Positions 34,050 to 45,433 of a DNA stretch of 64,000 nt are shown piece after piece. The DNA is taken from assembly GCF_000002235.5 (NCBI RefSeq), contig NW_022145611.1, positions 1,116,001 through 1,180,000 of the forward strand, given 5' to 3'. A program made the translations under genes and the position numbers. The first letter of the stretch is position 1. Every line of letters starts with the position of its first letter. The stretch is from Strongylocentrotus purpuratus (lineage: Eukaryota; Echinodermata; Echinoidea; Camarodonta; Strongylocentrotidae). The notes beneath the pieces are model-generated. The model made no database searches. It was given only the letters and a program-made list of their open reading frames with translations, and was not told the origin of the DNA.

Positions 34050-36077
34050 TATTAGTTACCAACTAATTGATTCACCTGTTATGCAAGTGGCATACATTAT
34101 TAGTTGCTATGTCAGGCAATCCACTGGCAAGTTTTCACTTGTCAACAGAAATTTCTGTTCAAAAACATGCATGTAATTTAGCAGGTACAATGGCAAGGTT
34201 ATATAAGCCTTGACTGCATTGAAAAGGGGTGTTTTGTGATTTTTTGGACAGTGCGTCTCCTAACAAGTCCAAACTACGTCCGGTTGTCTATATATACATA
34301 TTCTAGTTTAGATAATAATGATGATAATTTTATGTTGATGTTTTTATCATGGGGTATCAAAAGTACTTAAAATAAATAAAACAAATTGTACCTTGGCGCA
34401 TATGAATCATTAATGATTCTCCTCTCATTTAATGCTCCTTGTGTCACTTTTTCTGCATCTTGAATCACTTATTTTTCATAAATGGTATGATTACTTCTAT
34501 TTTTCTTTCATCCTCTATTTCCTAGTTCATTTAAAGTGAGGCACCTCTCCTTTATTTATCTTCTATTTTGAATTTTAAATGTTTTATTACTTCACTATTA
34601 TCGTCAGCACAAATGGTGGTTCTTTGTATTTATAGGTTTGTATAAATGTTTGTAATCCATCAACTAGTGAGGAGAACCTATTTAACAGGAGTTAATTTCC
34701 TTTAGGCTATATTACCCTCAGGAACTAGTCGGTGCTATTTCTTACTCCTTTGTCTCTTATTTGGTTGAACTTTGCGTGGAAATTGAATACATCTGATGAA
34801 ATACATAAGATAAAGTTGAATACGGATCTACGTAATAACATTAATGGTGTTACCTAAAGTCTCATCTGCACAATCACAGAATTATGACAAAATATCTTTA
34901 TATGTGTACAAAGGGGAATATAAAGTATGGATCTTTTGTATCATTACGGAGTCGATTTTCTCACCGCATATAATAACAAGGACATACCAGGACAGATTAC
35001 GAAGGTGGGGCTTGATCAATCAGAGTAAATGCTCTGCTCCAGTTTCTAAGCCCCTTTTAAAATAAATGGAAACTTTAGGGGTAAAACTGAGTATTTAGGT
35101 AATGATTTCAGGATAATAGTGAGACGATACATAGCAAAGAAACTCTTTCAATACCTTAACGTGATCTCATAGAAAATCAGCCAAGCTAGTCAAATTGGGG
35201 TTCGGTATTTGCAGAGGATGCCATTGCATTCTACAATGAAGAATTAATGGCCAGGGAAGAAATGTTTCTGATTGAATGACATAGTCTGGAGTTGAGGTTG
35301 ACACAAGCGTAGTGCATTTATTGGTTCGGTGATTTCAAATGAAACTTAAAGCCTCCTCCGCTCCATGCATCAACTATCAGGGACAAAAAAGCACTGAATA
35401 TAAAAAGGGAAGCTGATAAACATATCAAAATCTCTTTATTTGGGGTCAGAATGCTGGATGTTATTCATAATTTTTTAGCTATAAAAAGACATGACTTCTT
35501 TTCAGAAACATGATCTTAATCTCTAAATAGGGAGGGAAAAAAAAGTTGTATTCCCAATTCTAAGTTAAATGAATACATCGTTGTTAATTTTATATGGACA
35601 TCCATTTTGAAAAAAAGTGTAGTAGCTGATAAGCACATATAAATGAAGCTTGAATTTCAAACTAATGTATGTGTGTTCATGCTTTTCAGGGTATGTGATT
35701 TTTTGCATACTTCTATGAAATAATTAAAACAATAATACTTTACAAATCTGAATGACGTTTGGACCAATTTCTTCAGAGATGAAATCTCGTTTACAGAATT
35801 TGAGATAAATTTGTCAAGTCTGGTATAAATACAGTTACTCTATAGGGAAGATATGGTCTTTCATCGTCATCTTTTCATATTCGCTGAGCGGGACAGAAAT
35901 TGCTCTTTTGTGTACCATTCTCATTGCTCATGCATCAAAACAAACTGTCACAACAGGCATTATTGAAAAAGGAATTGAAAAGAATAAGAAACGTGAGAAA
36001 ACATTCATGGCAGCATAGGGCAAAACAGACAAATAAATTATAAAATATAATGTGCACAACAGGGATAAACAAAACAG
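34050..36077. other. Unassigned sequence
   Basis: AT-rich. A 26-codon frame at about 35187-35280 (VFAEDAIAFYNEELMAREEM, then FLIE and a stop) follows an acceptor-like TTTGCAG on the plus strand, but is too short to call. Otherwise no element or gene was identified. Confidence 0.4.
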
Positions 36078-36120
36078 AGATAGATAGACAGAGAGATAGA
36101 GAGATAGAGAGATAGAGAGA

Positions 36121-36157
<37 letters not shown>
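36078..36157. repeat. (GATA/GA)n microsatellite with G run
   Basis: GATAGATAGACAGAGAGATA units grade into (GA)n and end in a run of G (36151-36160). Confidence 0.9.
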
Positions 36158-36160
<3 letters not shown>

Positions 36161-36194
36161 TGTCAAGCATTAAAATAACACAGAAACCCCCACA

Positions 36195-36295
36195 CAAAAC
36201 CCCGCCTCTGGAGTGTGATTTGATGAAACACTGGCAGAAACTCCACCAGTTTTTTGCAGTGTAAAAATGCTCACTCTCAAAACACTAGGCGCATT
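36195..36295. mobile_element. Family E remnant beside element B2
   Basis: CCTCTGGAGTGTGATTTGAT, AACTCCACCAGTTTTTTGC, AGTGTAAAAATGCTCACTCT and CAAAACAC match the left-middle part of 52617-52800 and 59698-59890. The match stops exactly where TAGGCGCATTTATACTGTC (element B2) begins, suggesting that B2 inserted into an older family E copy. Confidence 0.6.
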
Positions 36296-37082
36296 TATAC
36301 TGTCAAATACCTCATTTCCTAACATCGCGATGTTTCGCGCACCCGTTTACACTTGTGCTGAAACATGACCGACTGAAAAGCTCAGTGATGTTTTGGCGTG
36401 TTTCAGCTAATTACTATTATTATATTCTTTATCATTTTTTCTTTCTGTCTTTCCATAGGTTATTCTTTGTTTCTTCCTTCTTGTACCTTATTTTATGTTA
36501 TTCTTTGTTTTTTTCTTTTTATCACCTTCTCTTATGTTATTCTTTGTTTTTATCATTCTATCACTTTCTCTTTCTGTCTTTCCTTATGTTATTCTTTGTT
36601 TCTTCCTTCTATCACTTTCTCTTTCTGTCTTTCCTTATGGTATTCTTTATTTCTTCTTTCTATCACTTATACTCTTTCTGTCTTTCCTTATGTTATTCTT
36701 TGTTCCTTCCTTCTATCACTTTCTCTTTCTGTCTTTCCTTATGTTATTCTTTGTTTCTTTCTTCTATCACCTTCTCCTATGTTATTCTTTGTTTTTTTAT
36801 CATTCTATCACCTTCTTTTATGTTATTCTTTGTATTTATCGTTCTATCATTTTCTTCAAGGACGACCTCTAGCCCCGCTCCTAAAGTCACGTGACCTAAT
36901 TCATCGCGATGTTACAACTGCGAGCGTTAATACTTGCCAAACACGCCAAAAGATCACAGTTTGTTTTGGAATGTTTCGGGCTTGGCATTTCTGCCGGTAA
37001 AGCGTAGTTGTCCTTGGTAACATCGCTGTCAGGCTCCGGTTTGGCATTTTTTGGCGTGTTTGGAAGACAGTGTAAATGCCCC
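36296..37082. mobile_element. Family B element, copy 2
   Basis: The ends TAGGCGCATTTATACTGTC and GACAGTGTAAATGCCCC bound 787 bp. The outer interior has CATCGCGATGTTTCGCGC and GTGATGTTTTGGCGTG near the left, and CATCGCGATGTTAC and TTTTGGCGTGTTTGG near the right. The centre is the T/C-rich minisatellite (36420-36850). Frames up to 200 codons through the minisatellite are Phe/Leu/Ser repeats, not proteins. Confidence 0.8.
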
Positions 37083-38415
37083 AACTGATGAAGTATTCTG
37101 GGGTACTTAACATTTTTAAATGTTTTTTTCTGCAATGTAAATGTTATTTGAATTTATTGGTTCATATCTGTCATTATAACAGAAATTCTTTCCCAATTGT
37201 GTAGAATAACAAAGATAATGCCACAGAAGAATTATACACAACAAAGAAGTGCACAATGATGATAATGTGATTTTTAAAATAGTATATACAAACAAGTTTT
37301 TTTTAAACGATACTAAACTAATATTTGGCAGAAAAAATTAATACAGGAAAATGAAATTCATCTTACTAACTCATCTTAATGCTCTCCTGTGTCATGTGTA
37401 AATACACAGAAGTTATGTTTGAAATGGGCTTCTACACTCTAAAAGTATTAAGAAAAATGCATCACACCACAACAAACTAATCAACTGGAATCACCTAACA
37501 TGAACTATATAAAAATAAATATACAGATAACATAATACAAAGTATAGACAAAAGGGGAATAGTCCCTAAAAATAATATGTTGTGGTTTGGCCATTGAATT
37601 GATCCTACATTTCAACCTCAAATGAGATAAGTTTAATGGGAAAATGGCACCTCTGAGTTACATCCCTATATATCTAGACCTTATGTTTACATCTGGATTT
37701 CAATGAACTTGACTCCTTTGTTCATTGTCAATATTAGACATGCACAGGGAACAATGAATTAGATGTAAATAACATATCCATTAGCAATTTACTAATAGGT
37801 TTCCCTTTGTTATGTATCTACTGTAAGAAATGTTGATAGAGAAATAAATAAATATAGTTCATCGAAGTGCCCCATCATGATTAGTGTTGTCTCAAACTGC
37901 CCTGCATTATCTGGTGACCGCTAGTGCTATAGTGTAGGATTACTTAAGTAATTTAAACAGGTAACATTACTCGCTGGAAATATTAGTGTGTGTCGTTAAA
38001 TTCCTAATCAATTAGTGATCGGCAAAAATCACAAATAATAAATCCCCACAAAAATGACTGCTTATTCTAAAGAGTCTTAATAAATTAATAATGATTTTGA
38101 GGTGTACAGGATATTATACCGGAACTGCTACCATCATTCAAATTATGTGATAGCTGCATGACCCCACCCTGTTCCCATACCTATTATATTTGGAAAGCTT
38201 TAATTGTTTCCATTCATTACCAAACCACTTGCTCTTCATATGGCATTGCATGATAAGGCTTCATTAATTACTGCAGCTGTATAAATATATCTCTAGTTAT
38301 TATTTCCTGGTTTTGGTAATGAACCGAGCTTCCTGACTCCTTCACCCCGCCCTCCTTACTCTTTATCGGATGTTGAATGTAACATGGAAGTCATTGGAGT
38401 GCAAACACAGCAAGA
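37083..38415. other. Unassigned sequence
   Basis: AT-rich with no gene, tandem array or element recognised. Confidence 0.45.
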
Positions 38416-38439
38416 CCCATAGGAAAGAAATGAGCCTGC

Positions 38440-38990
38440 CGCATACTCCTGCGGCAGACTTGCCGCAGACAGTCATCTTTTTCACATGCAAATTAGTTTT
38501 GCCGCAGACTTGCCGCAGACTTGCCGCATACTCTTTCAGTATGATGAAGAGTCTGCGGCAGGTCTGCCGCAGACTTGCTGCAGACTTGCCGCATACTCTT
38601 TCAGTATGATGAAGAGTCTGCGGCAGGTCTGCCGCAGACTTGCTGCAGACTTGCTGCAGACTTGCCGCATACTCTTTCAGTATGATGAAGAGTCTGCGGC
38701 AGGTCTGCGGCAGACCTGCCGCAGACAGTCATCTTTTTCACATGCAAATTAGTTTTGCCGCAGACTTGCCGCAGACTTGCCGCATACTCTTTCAGTATGA
38801 TGAAGAGTCTGCGGCAGGTCTGCCGCAGACTTGCTGCAGACTTGCCGCATACTCTTTCAGTATGATGAAGAGTCTGCGGCAGGTCTGCCGCAGACTTGCT
38901 GCAGACCTGCCGCAGACTCTTCGTCATGAATATTCATATCTCATATAGACCTGCTGCAGACCTGCCGCATACTCTTTCATATCCAGAACG
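38440..38990. repeat. GCCGCAGAC array 1, ~65-bp units
   Basis: CTCTTTCAGTATGATGAAGA recurs at 38531, 38596, 38672, 38787 and 38852, giving a 65-bp period with an 11-bp expansion and one longer unit. Units contain GTCTGCGGCAGGTCTGCCGC, a near-palindrome. A longer duplicated stretch with CAGTCATCTTTTTCACATGC occurs near 38468 and 38724. Confidence 0.9.
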
Positions 38991-39519
38991 TGGCAATAAA
39001 GTATGCATGTAGAAGAACCAGTGATAAACTGATTGACACTTCATAATTGATATTGGCAATATCGATATTACCAATTAGGTAATACCAATATATATATATA
39101 TGTATTACCAATTAGGTATATTCTATTCTCAATTGTATTAACTTCATCACATTGATCATTTGAAGTGTATTCAAGAGTAACATTTAAAGTGACACAGGCT
39201 CGTACACATATATATACTAAATATGTATATTGTTTCTTGGTTAGTAATCATAGCTTCTTGGTTAGTAATCAATATATCTATTGCTTAAACGTGAATGTAA
39301 TTGTAACATGATCAGACAAAATAATCTATTGGTTAATAATGGCAAAAGGAAAATAGAAATCACAAAAATGATGTGCATTGTCTTAATTTGCTTAACAAAT
39401 CATGATAAATGTATTTTTCTGTCACACGTGTAAAGTAATAATGAATATGCATGAGATGATTGGTTTCAATTGGCCCTATTAGACTTTAATGGGATTTCCT
39501 GTGGCAGACCTGCCGCAGA

Positions 39520-40020
39520 CTGTTCCTGTGGCGTACTGGTATGCGGCAAGTCTGGAGCAAAGTTTCGCCCTGCCGCAGATCTGCCGCAGACTGTTCCTGT
39601 GGCATACTAGTATGCGGCAAGTCTGCAGCAAAGTTTCATCCTGCCGCAGATCTGCCGCAGACTGTTCCTGTGGCATACTAGTATGCGGCAAGTCTGCAGC
39701 AAAATTTCATCCTGCCGCAGATCTGCCGCAGACTGTTCCTGTGGCATACTAGTATGCGGCAAGTCTGGAGCAAAGTTTCATCCTGCCGCAGATCTGCCGC
39801 AGACTGTTCCTGTGGCATACTAGTATGCGGCAAGTCTGCATCAAAATTTCATCCTGCCGCAGATCTGCCGCAGACTGTTCCTGTGGCATACTAGTATGCG
39901 GCAAGTCTGCAGCAAAATTTCATCCTGCCGCAGATCTGCCGCAGACTGTTCCTGTGGCATACTGGTATGCGGCAAGTCTGCAGCAAAATTTCTTTCTGCC
40001 GCATACTTCGGCATACTCTT
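39520..40020. repeat. GCCGCAGAC array 2, exact 71-bp units
   Basis: CTGTTCCTGTGGC occurs at 39520, 39591, 39662, 39733, 39804, 39875 and 39946: seven units exactly 71 bp apart. Each contains the palindrome GCATACTAGTATGC and CTGCCGCAGATCTGCCGCAG. The regular spacing and low divergence suggest a recent or homogenised expansion. At 40020-40090 the word switches to the opposite strand (GTCTGCGGCAGGTCTGCGGC). Confidence 0.95.
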
Positions 40021-40110
40021 TGCCGCAGACTAAAAGTCTGCGGCAGGTCTGCGGCAGATCTGCGGCAGGTCTGCGGCAGGTCTGCGGCATACTTTTCACT
40101 TTCCTATGGG

Positions 40111-40411
40111 GATGGATTCAATTGGTTTGTGCCATTCAGTCTATTAGGTATAGACAACATGTGTAATTACACTTCATTCTTCCTACACTCAAGGTCCATT
40201 TAATATGGTTACCCTGTTTAGACTTAGACTAGCAAAATGATTTGCGTATCTATAGCTACACAATAAGCAATTTCCTTATTTCTAGTCTAAATGTAGCTTT
40301 ATGAAATGTTGTAATAGCATCTTATAACGAAACAATGATAACATATTCTTATTTGCCCAGGGTAGCCACATACCTATAAATACTACCCCACTCTCAAATT
40401 AGCATCTTCAT
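40111..40411. other. Unassigned sequence
   Basis: Nothing recognised between element J and the diverged family C copy. Confidence 0.4.
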
Positions 40412-40640
40412 CAGCTCGCAGTTACAATATAGCAGGCTATTTGGTCATGAAAATATTCCGAGAAATCCTGGTCTTGTTTCCAAAATACCCTGTTATTTGG
40501 GAAATAGTGGGTTAATTTGCGTCGACTGAGCTAGTTTGTGATGAGCGTCTCGGTCTGGTGTAGATGCAATTTCGAGCTTCGGGAAAATATACCGAGTCTG
40601 AAAATGGTGGGTTATTTTGCAACTTCGGTCTGATTTGGAA
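40412..40640. mobile_element. Diverged family C element
   Basis: AGCTCGCAGTTACAATATAG, CCCTGTTATTTGGGAAATAG, GGTGGGTTATTTTGCAACTT and CGGTCTGATTTGG resemble the words of family C (compare 51540-51640) but at low identity. TAGGC-type ends are not recognisable. Confidence 0.45.
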
Positions 40641-42189
40641 AAGCCGACCGTTAAAAGGACTAGCAAGTTGCATCTTTTCTCCTTGAGCAATGCCAATGAT
40701 GCAAGCTGGCATGAAACACATGATGTATATGCTCATCTCAACAATACTTTATTTTGTATTAGTACACAGTGTTTCTTTATGCCATATTTCTTTACACAAT
40801 ATTATTCCTGAGTATGTCCTTTCGTTATACTGACATTGATTCTTCTTTTTATATATTTTTTTGTCATCATACAAGTTTGGTTAAAGTTTTATCTAGTGTG
40901 AATGTCATATTACTCCACAATAAAAGAGTAAAATTTAGGTTTTTGAGGGGTTGTGATTTAGTTTAATGGCGTGTACTGTTTATCAAGCTCTCATCCTGCT
41001 TTCCAAGTTTTTGTTTCAAGTTAAGTGAATGACATTGAGCATGCATGCATTCCCTCTGCTTCATGTCTGATGCACCCATTGTGTGAGTCTGCATTGCAAT
41101 TGAATTATATTTACACATGACATAATCAATCACAAATATTGTTGACATTGGCCATTTCTTGTTTAGAAGCCCCATTGATATGAGTAAAAATGCAAATAAT
41201 TTGTGGGTTTCTGCCGACTTTTGAACAACAAATGAAACGTAATTTCAAACGGTATTTAAGGAGAGACAGTCAAACATGATCCTGTGTGTCTCTCAATTCA
41301 GATGGTATGTTTATGATTCTAGCATTAATCATGTGTTTTGAGCCACACAGATCTGAACTCAAATTATGTTATTAAGCCTTATTACAATTCCCTGGTGGTT
41401 GCAAACAAAATGAATTGTTCCCGCCTCCTAGTCTCTCTCTATTTGTCTCATAATGCTATATTTCTTGTTAAAAATTACATTTGGGTAAGATAGTTCAATA
41501 TCTTTTGTCCACAAAAGGATTTAACATTATCCAGCAGATGAAAACATGTAAGACTTTGTAAAAAATCATCCATCAAGTTTGAGAGTTAAGAAGCGGATAA
41601 AGAGTACGAAGTCATGATATGAAAGATTTATATTATACCCTGCAGAGAAAAAAAATGTTCAAACATAGATCAATGACACCAGAGCTGACAAATCTCAAAA
41701 TTTATGGCTACCAGAATTTGTAGCCGTCGATAAATCTCTCAGATTAGCCATATCAATTATTAAGTTCTATCTTGATTGAATTTGAACTTTTGAACTAAAA
41801 TCTGCCATAATCAAAATTGTTCTGGTCATGTGATCTAGATGAAAGGACAAAGTTCATATGAAGAATAAATTGGATGCTCATGTTACATACATATGAAGAA
41901 GTTTATTTAACTGCTACAAGTAAAAGGGTAATGGGGTGTATGCCCATCATGTCTCAAAATGGGATAGATGACAACAATTTCAAGGTAAAAGCCATTATTA
42001 TTACTGGCCAGTCCCTGGAGCCAGAGACAGATCTCAAAATGAAAAAGTAATTACACAGGGCATATAAGCAACTGAATGGTGCTAATCACTCTTAGACATT
42101 CAGGGATAATATACAGGGTGCATCTTTAAAAAGAAATTATTTGAAAAAGTGCATGAATAAAGTTAGAGCAGGCAGGCAACTTTATATTA
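40641..42189. other. Unassigned sequence
   Basis: AT-rich with no recognisable gene or element. Frames of 60-75 codons have no distinguishing content. Confidence 0.45.
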
Positions 42190-42605
42190 AAGCTAAATTT
42201 ACACTGCAAAAATAAAATTGTTGGATTTTCTCACATTCCTGTGTTTTGAGATTGTGGAATAGTAAAGTGGCATAGCAACTACCGCCAAAGACAACGAAAA
42301 ACCAAAATTTAAAAATCCACCTCTGGAATGTTTTTATTTCAAATGCTGTAAGAAATTTCTTTGTTTTTTGCAGTGTAAAATGCTTGCTCTCCCAACATTA
42401 GTGAATGACCCGGGGTTTTCGCTCAAGTAACTCTATTCCCTACCGTGCTAACACATGCAGAGCAGTGACAAAGTCAGGCTTGCACACTGCTCACCAAAAT
42501 ACAGAATGAGCAAACACCAACGTTTTTCTGTTTTATGGGTCTTTAATTTCCAGTAGTGTAAATAGCAGTTACTAAAATCCATGATGGGCTGTGTAAATAG
42601 ACCTA
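42190..42605. mobile_element. Family E element, copy 4
   Basis: It begins AGCTAAATTTACACTGC and ends GGGCTGTGTAAATAGACC. The inner TTTTTTGCAGTGTAAAATGC (42371), the core words AAGTAACTCTATTCCCTACC and CAGAGCAGTGACAAAG, and the tail TGTTTTATGGGTCTTTAATT align with 59698-60097. About 416 bp, no coding capacity. Confidence 0.65.
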
Positions 42606-44109
42606 TAGTAAACCAATATTATATCATGATACACCTGAATTAGATCTTTATCTTTTAAATATTCTACTCATATTCTATTAAACTAATGAAGTTGTTCAGG
42701 CAAACATGAAATAATGCAATGGTATTATGGTACCTATCTAACAAAACTTCATAGCACACTGCCATAGAATAGAAATTAGTCATGTATACTTCAAAACACA
42801 GATTAACTGTGTCTTGCAAAGCAAGTTTACCGAGCTTGACAAATTCTGTGCACTGGATGAAATGTTTTCTAACAGACCATGTAAATATGCTCTAATTACA
42901 CCCAATAAAATTTCTTTCCAGGTACATGGTACAAACAAACTATCTAAATTCACATCTAAACTCAAAATCAATTAATAACTGAAACTAGGTAATGTGTAAA
43001 TAAGAGTTGTCCATGTAGGATATAATTTTGCAGCTGCAATCTACTCGTATTTACTTTACGCTCTACCTGAGATTCTCTGTAAAATGTCTTTAGGGTTCTC
43101 CATCATCTGAAAGACTTTTAAGGAAACGATAGTGGAACAGTATAAAACAGAGAATCTATCGACAAGCAGCTATCCTTTTCGAGAAATAACTTCTCCACTT
43201 ATTTTTTTACAAAAATAATCTATGTTGTATATATTCCAGTAAAAAATGGTAATGCAAGAAAGAAATAAAATTCAGTCCACTTAGAAGTTTAGAACAGGCT
43301 CCAAACCTCTTTTTAAAGCCTAGAAATATTAAATATTTTTCAACTTCATGAACTTCTTGTATTAACATTTATGAATGATTTGGTAAAAGGTAAATTACCA
43401 TTGTCTTCAGTTGATCATTGTCAGAACATACAAGGAAGAAAAATAATCGCTTACTCTACAAGCCGAGGACAATTTTGTATTTTGTTTGTAGGAACAAAAT
43501 CTGTTGAAAGATCAGTCTCCCAGATGATATTAGATTAAAAACATCAAGGTCAGCTATTTGGAGACATCTTTCCACCTACCTTCTATGTAAATGGCATGGG
43601 CTTAACCCCTCCTTGTTTTTCTTTTGTTTTTCTTGTCTCCATTTTGTATATGTATACACTTTCTTGTTAACAATTATAGCTGCCTCTAAGCTGTTACAGG
43701 ATTTGCACTTCTATATGTTTTTATGCCTTATTTTTGATAACACATTCTTTTCACCGCATGAACGTAGTGATGAATGTATTTGTTAAAAGATTTGTTATCT
43801 TTCATTTTAATGATTTAGCACTTTAGAATAGAATTATTTTATAATAAATGTAAACAAAATTACATGATCCTGTATTAATTTGTGTATATATGTAAATACA
43901 AAACAAATAGGTTAACATGAAGATATAAAAAAAAACATCATCCCAAAGAATGGAACTAGACTCAACTAACACTTGTGCTAACTTCTAGTTTCCATTAACA
44001 ACTTCAATACATATACATTTAGTTAATTTGTATATCTAGTACATTAAATTTAAAATCTAAAACGTACCTCCACTCAAGATTGGTAGTTGCAGTATTTCTT
44101 TTTAAATTT
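42606..44109. other. Unassigned sequence
   Basis: AT-rich. The last few hundred bases before 44110 could be the decayed upstream part of the LINE fragment, but no matching frame was found. Confidence 0.4.
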
Positions 44110-44730
44110 AAAAAGATCAAAGACAACAGAGTAAGAAAGTTTAATTTTACATTGCTTCGTAAAGTTTTACCCTTCAAAGATCATTATTTATAAGTGGAAA
44201 ATTACATCCGATATGCTTTGTACATATTGTAATGAACCAGAATCGTTTAAACACATTTTGCTTAGATGTCTTTAAGTTGCGATATTTTGGGAAAAAATCA
44301 TTGTCCAATAATGAATTTGTTCCAAAAAGATATTGTGTTAGGAAAAAAACTCATAATAATTGGTTTAAACATTAATGACGCTGAGTCTCTGCTCATAAAT
44401 GTACTAATTGTTTACGCACAATATATGCTTAATCAGTTTAGAAGTAAATCCTTCAATAGTCATTCCATTTGGATGACGTTCAAAAGTGATTTTATGTTTT
44501 ATGTCAATTGGTATTATAGAAACCAAGAAAAAGTAATAAGTATTGTATCTTTCTTAGTTAAGCCTTTGACGCATTTCTATTCGTCCTTTGATCTTTCCCT
44601 TGATCTTTCCCTTCCACTTTCTTTTTGCCTCCCCTATTTAATTTCATCAGTCTGTTGGTTTTGTATATATTGTTATCAAACTCTATATGCAATGTTGTTA
44701 AAATGATATAAAGTAATAAAATGCCTTGTA
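44110..44730 (+). mobile_element. Degenerate LINE ORF2 C-terminus (L1/Tx1-like)
   Basis: Reading frames around 44140-44275 give KFNFTLLRKVLPFKDHY and, in another frame, YKWKITSDMLCTYCNEPESF plus KHILLRC, a C-x2-C...H-x4-C pattern typical of the zinc-binding C-terminus of L1/Tx1-type non-LTR retrotransposons. A third frame (from 44266, 146 codons) continues with LLINVLIVYAQYMLNQFRSK and a FKSDFMFYVNWYYRN segment, like the helical tail of that family. At least one frameshift and in-frame stops separate the pieces, so it is a dead fragment. AATAAAATG at about 44716 may be the old poly(A) signal. Confidence 0.6.
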
Positions 44731-45088
44731 TTAGGAAAAGAGAAGAAAGAAAATCTTGTACATTAAAAGGTATGCAGATTTATGTCTAACAAGAATTTTA
44801 AGCCACTACTCTTTCAATTTAATTCAATTTAATTCAATTTCCATGTATTACATTAAAACTTGAATGCTGACCACTCATCGCAGACCTAAGCTCAGTATTT
44901 TCTTCTTTGTTAGTAGATAATCAATCTTCATCAAGATTTTTCAACTGAGCATCATTGTTGCAAATAAGAAAGGAAGCAATTACAGGACAGCTTTCCAAAA
45001 TAAGCCCTCTGCTAAGTTCCTCTTAGGTGAAGCATGACCTAAAAACTCATGGTGGTTTTTCGCTTGAGCCCCATGCATGCATTTTCAG
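44731..45088. other. Unassigned sequence
   Basis: It contains a short AATTCAATTT triplicate (44817-44840). Nothing else recognised. Confidence 0.4.
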
Positions 45089-45433
45089 TAGGCCTGTCTT
45101 CATCAGCTTGAAATTGCAAAATATCCAGCTATTTCAACTATCCCGATCGCAAATTATCCAGTTAGCCCGAAGTTGCAATTAGCGGGATATATGGTAGGGA
45201 TAATCATACCAAAATATCTTGGGATAGTTAGCAAAATATCCCGCTATTTTTCCGGTGCGTCATCACCATCCCCCGAAGATTCGCACTATGCGCAAATTTC
45301 TCAAGGTCGAGTTTCCAGTATCGAGGTCGAATCTAATTGAGCTGACGAAGACGTGATTTGTAACTACGGGATTATTTCCCAAATCAGAAATAGCGGACTA
45401 TTTGGCAATTTCAAGCTGATGAAAACATGCCTA
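45089..45433. mobile_element. Family C element, copy 2
   Basis: The ends TAGGCCTGTCTTCATCAGC and the complement of TAGGCATGTTTTCATCAGC continue as a ~35-bp inverted repeat. The interior shares CTATCCCGATCGCAAATTAT, TATCTTGGGATAGTT.GCAAA and GGGATTATTTCCCAAATCAG with 13624-14004. The terminal inverted repeat differs from copy 1 (ATCAGCTTGAAATT in place of ACTATCTCGAGATT) symmetrically at both ends. Confidence 0.75.

Larger units (their letters stand above)
38416..40110. mobile_element. Composite GCCGCAGAC element J
   Basis: CCCATAGGAAAG (38416-38427) at the left is exactly complemented by CTTTCCTATGGG (40099-40110) at the right. Just inside each end is a GCCGCATAC/GTCTGCGGCAT word. Between lie two tandem arrays (38440-38990 and 39520-40020), both based on TGCCGCAGAC in direct and inverted form, separated by about 500 bp of unique AT-rich sequence. 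The matching outer ends suggest that the whole 1.7 kb is one mobile unit. A target duplication is not obvious. Frames of 60-113 codons run through the arrays in several registers and should not be read as genes. Confidence 0.65.

Noticed and set aside
35187-35280. Plus-strand segment VFAEDAIAFYNEELMAREEM after an acceptor-like TTTGCAG
   Set aside because: Only about 26 codons with no partner exon or family match; plausible by chance.
38440-40090. CRISPR-like regular repeat arrays
   Set aside because: Repeats are adjacent and self-complementary without unique spacers, and the setting is eukaryotic. They are minisatellites.
38370-40203. Cluster of 60-113-codon frames rich in QTCRRLAA/LRQVCG
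   Set aside because: All come from GCCGCAGAC word arrays, open in several frames and both strands.
44266-44706. 146-codon frame as a novel host gene
   Set aside because: Upstream frames give a C-x2-C...H-x4-C LINE-type motif, and the frame itself fits the tail of an L1/Tx1-like ORF2, so it is part of a dead LINE.
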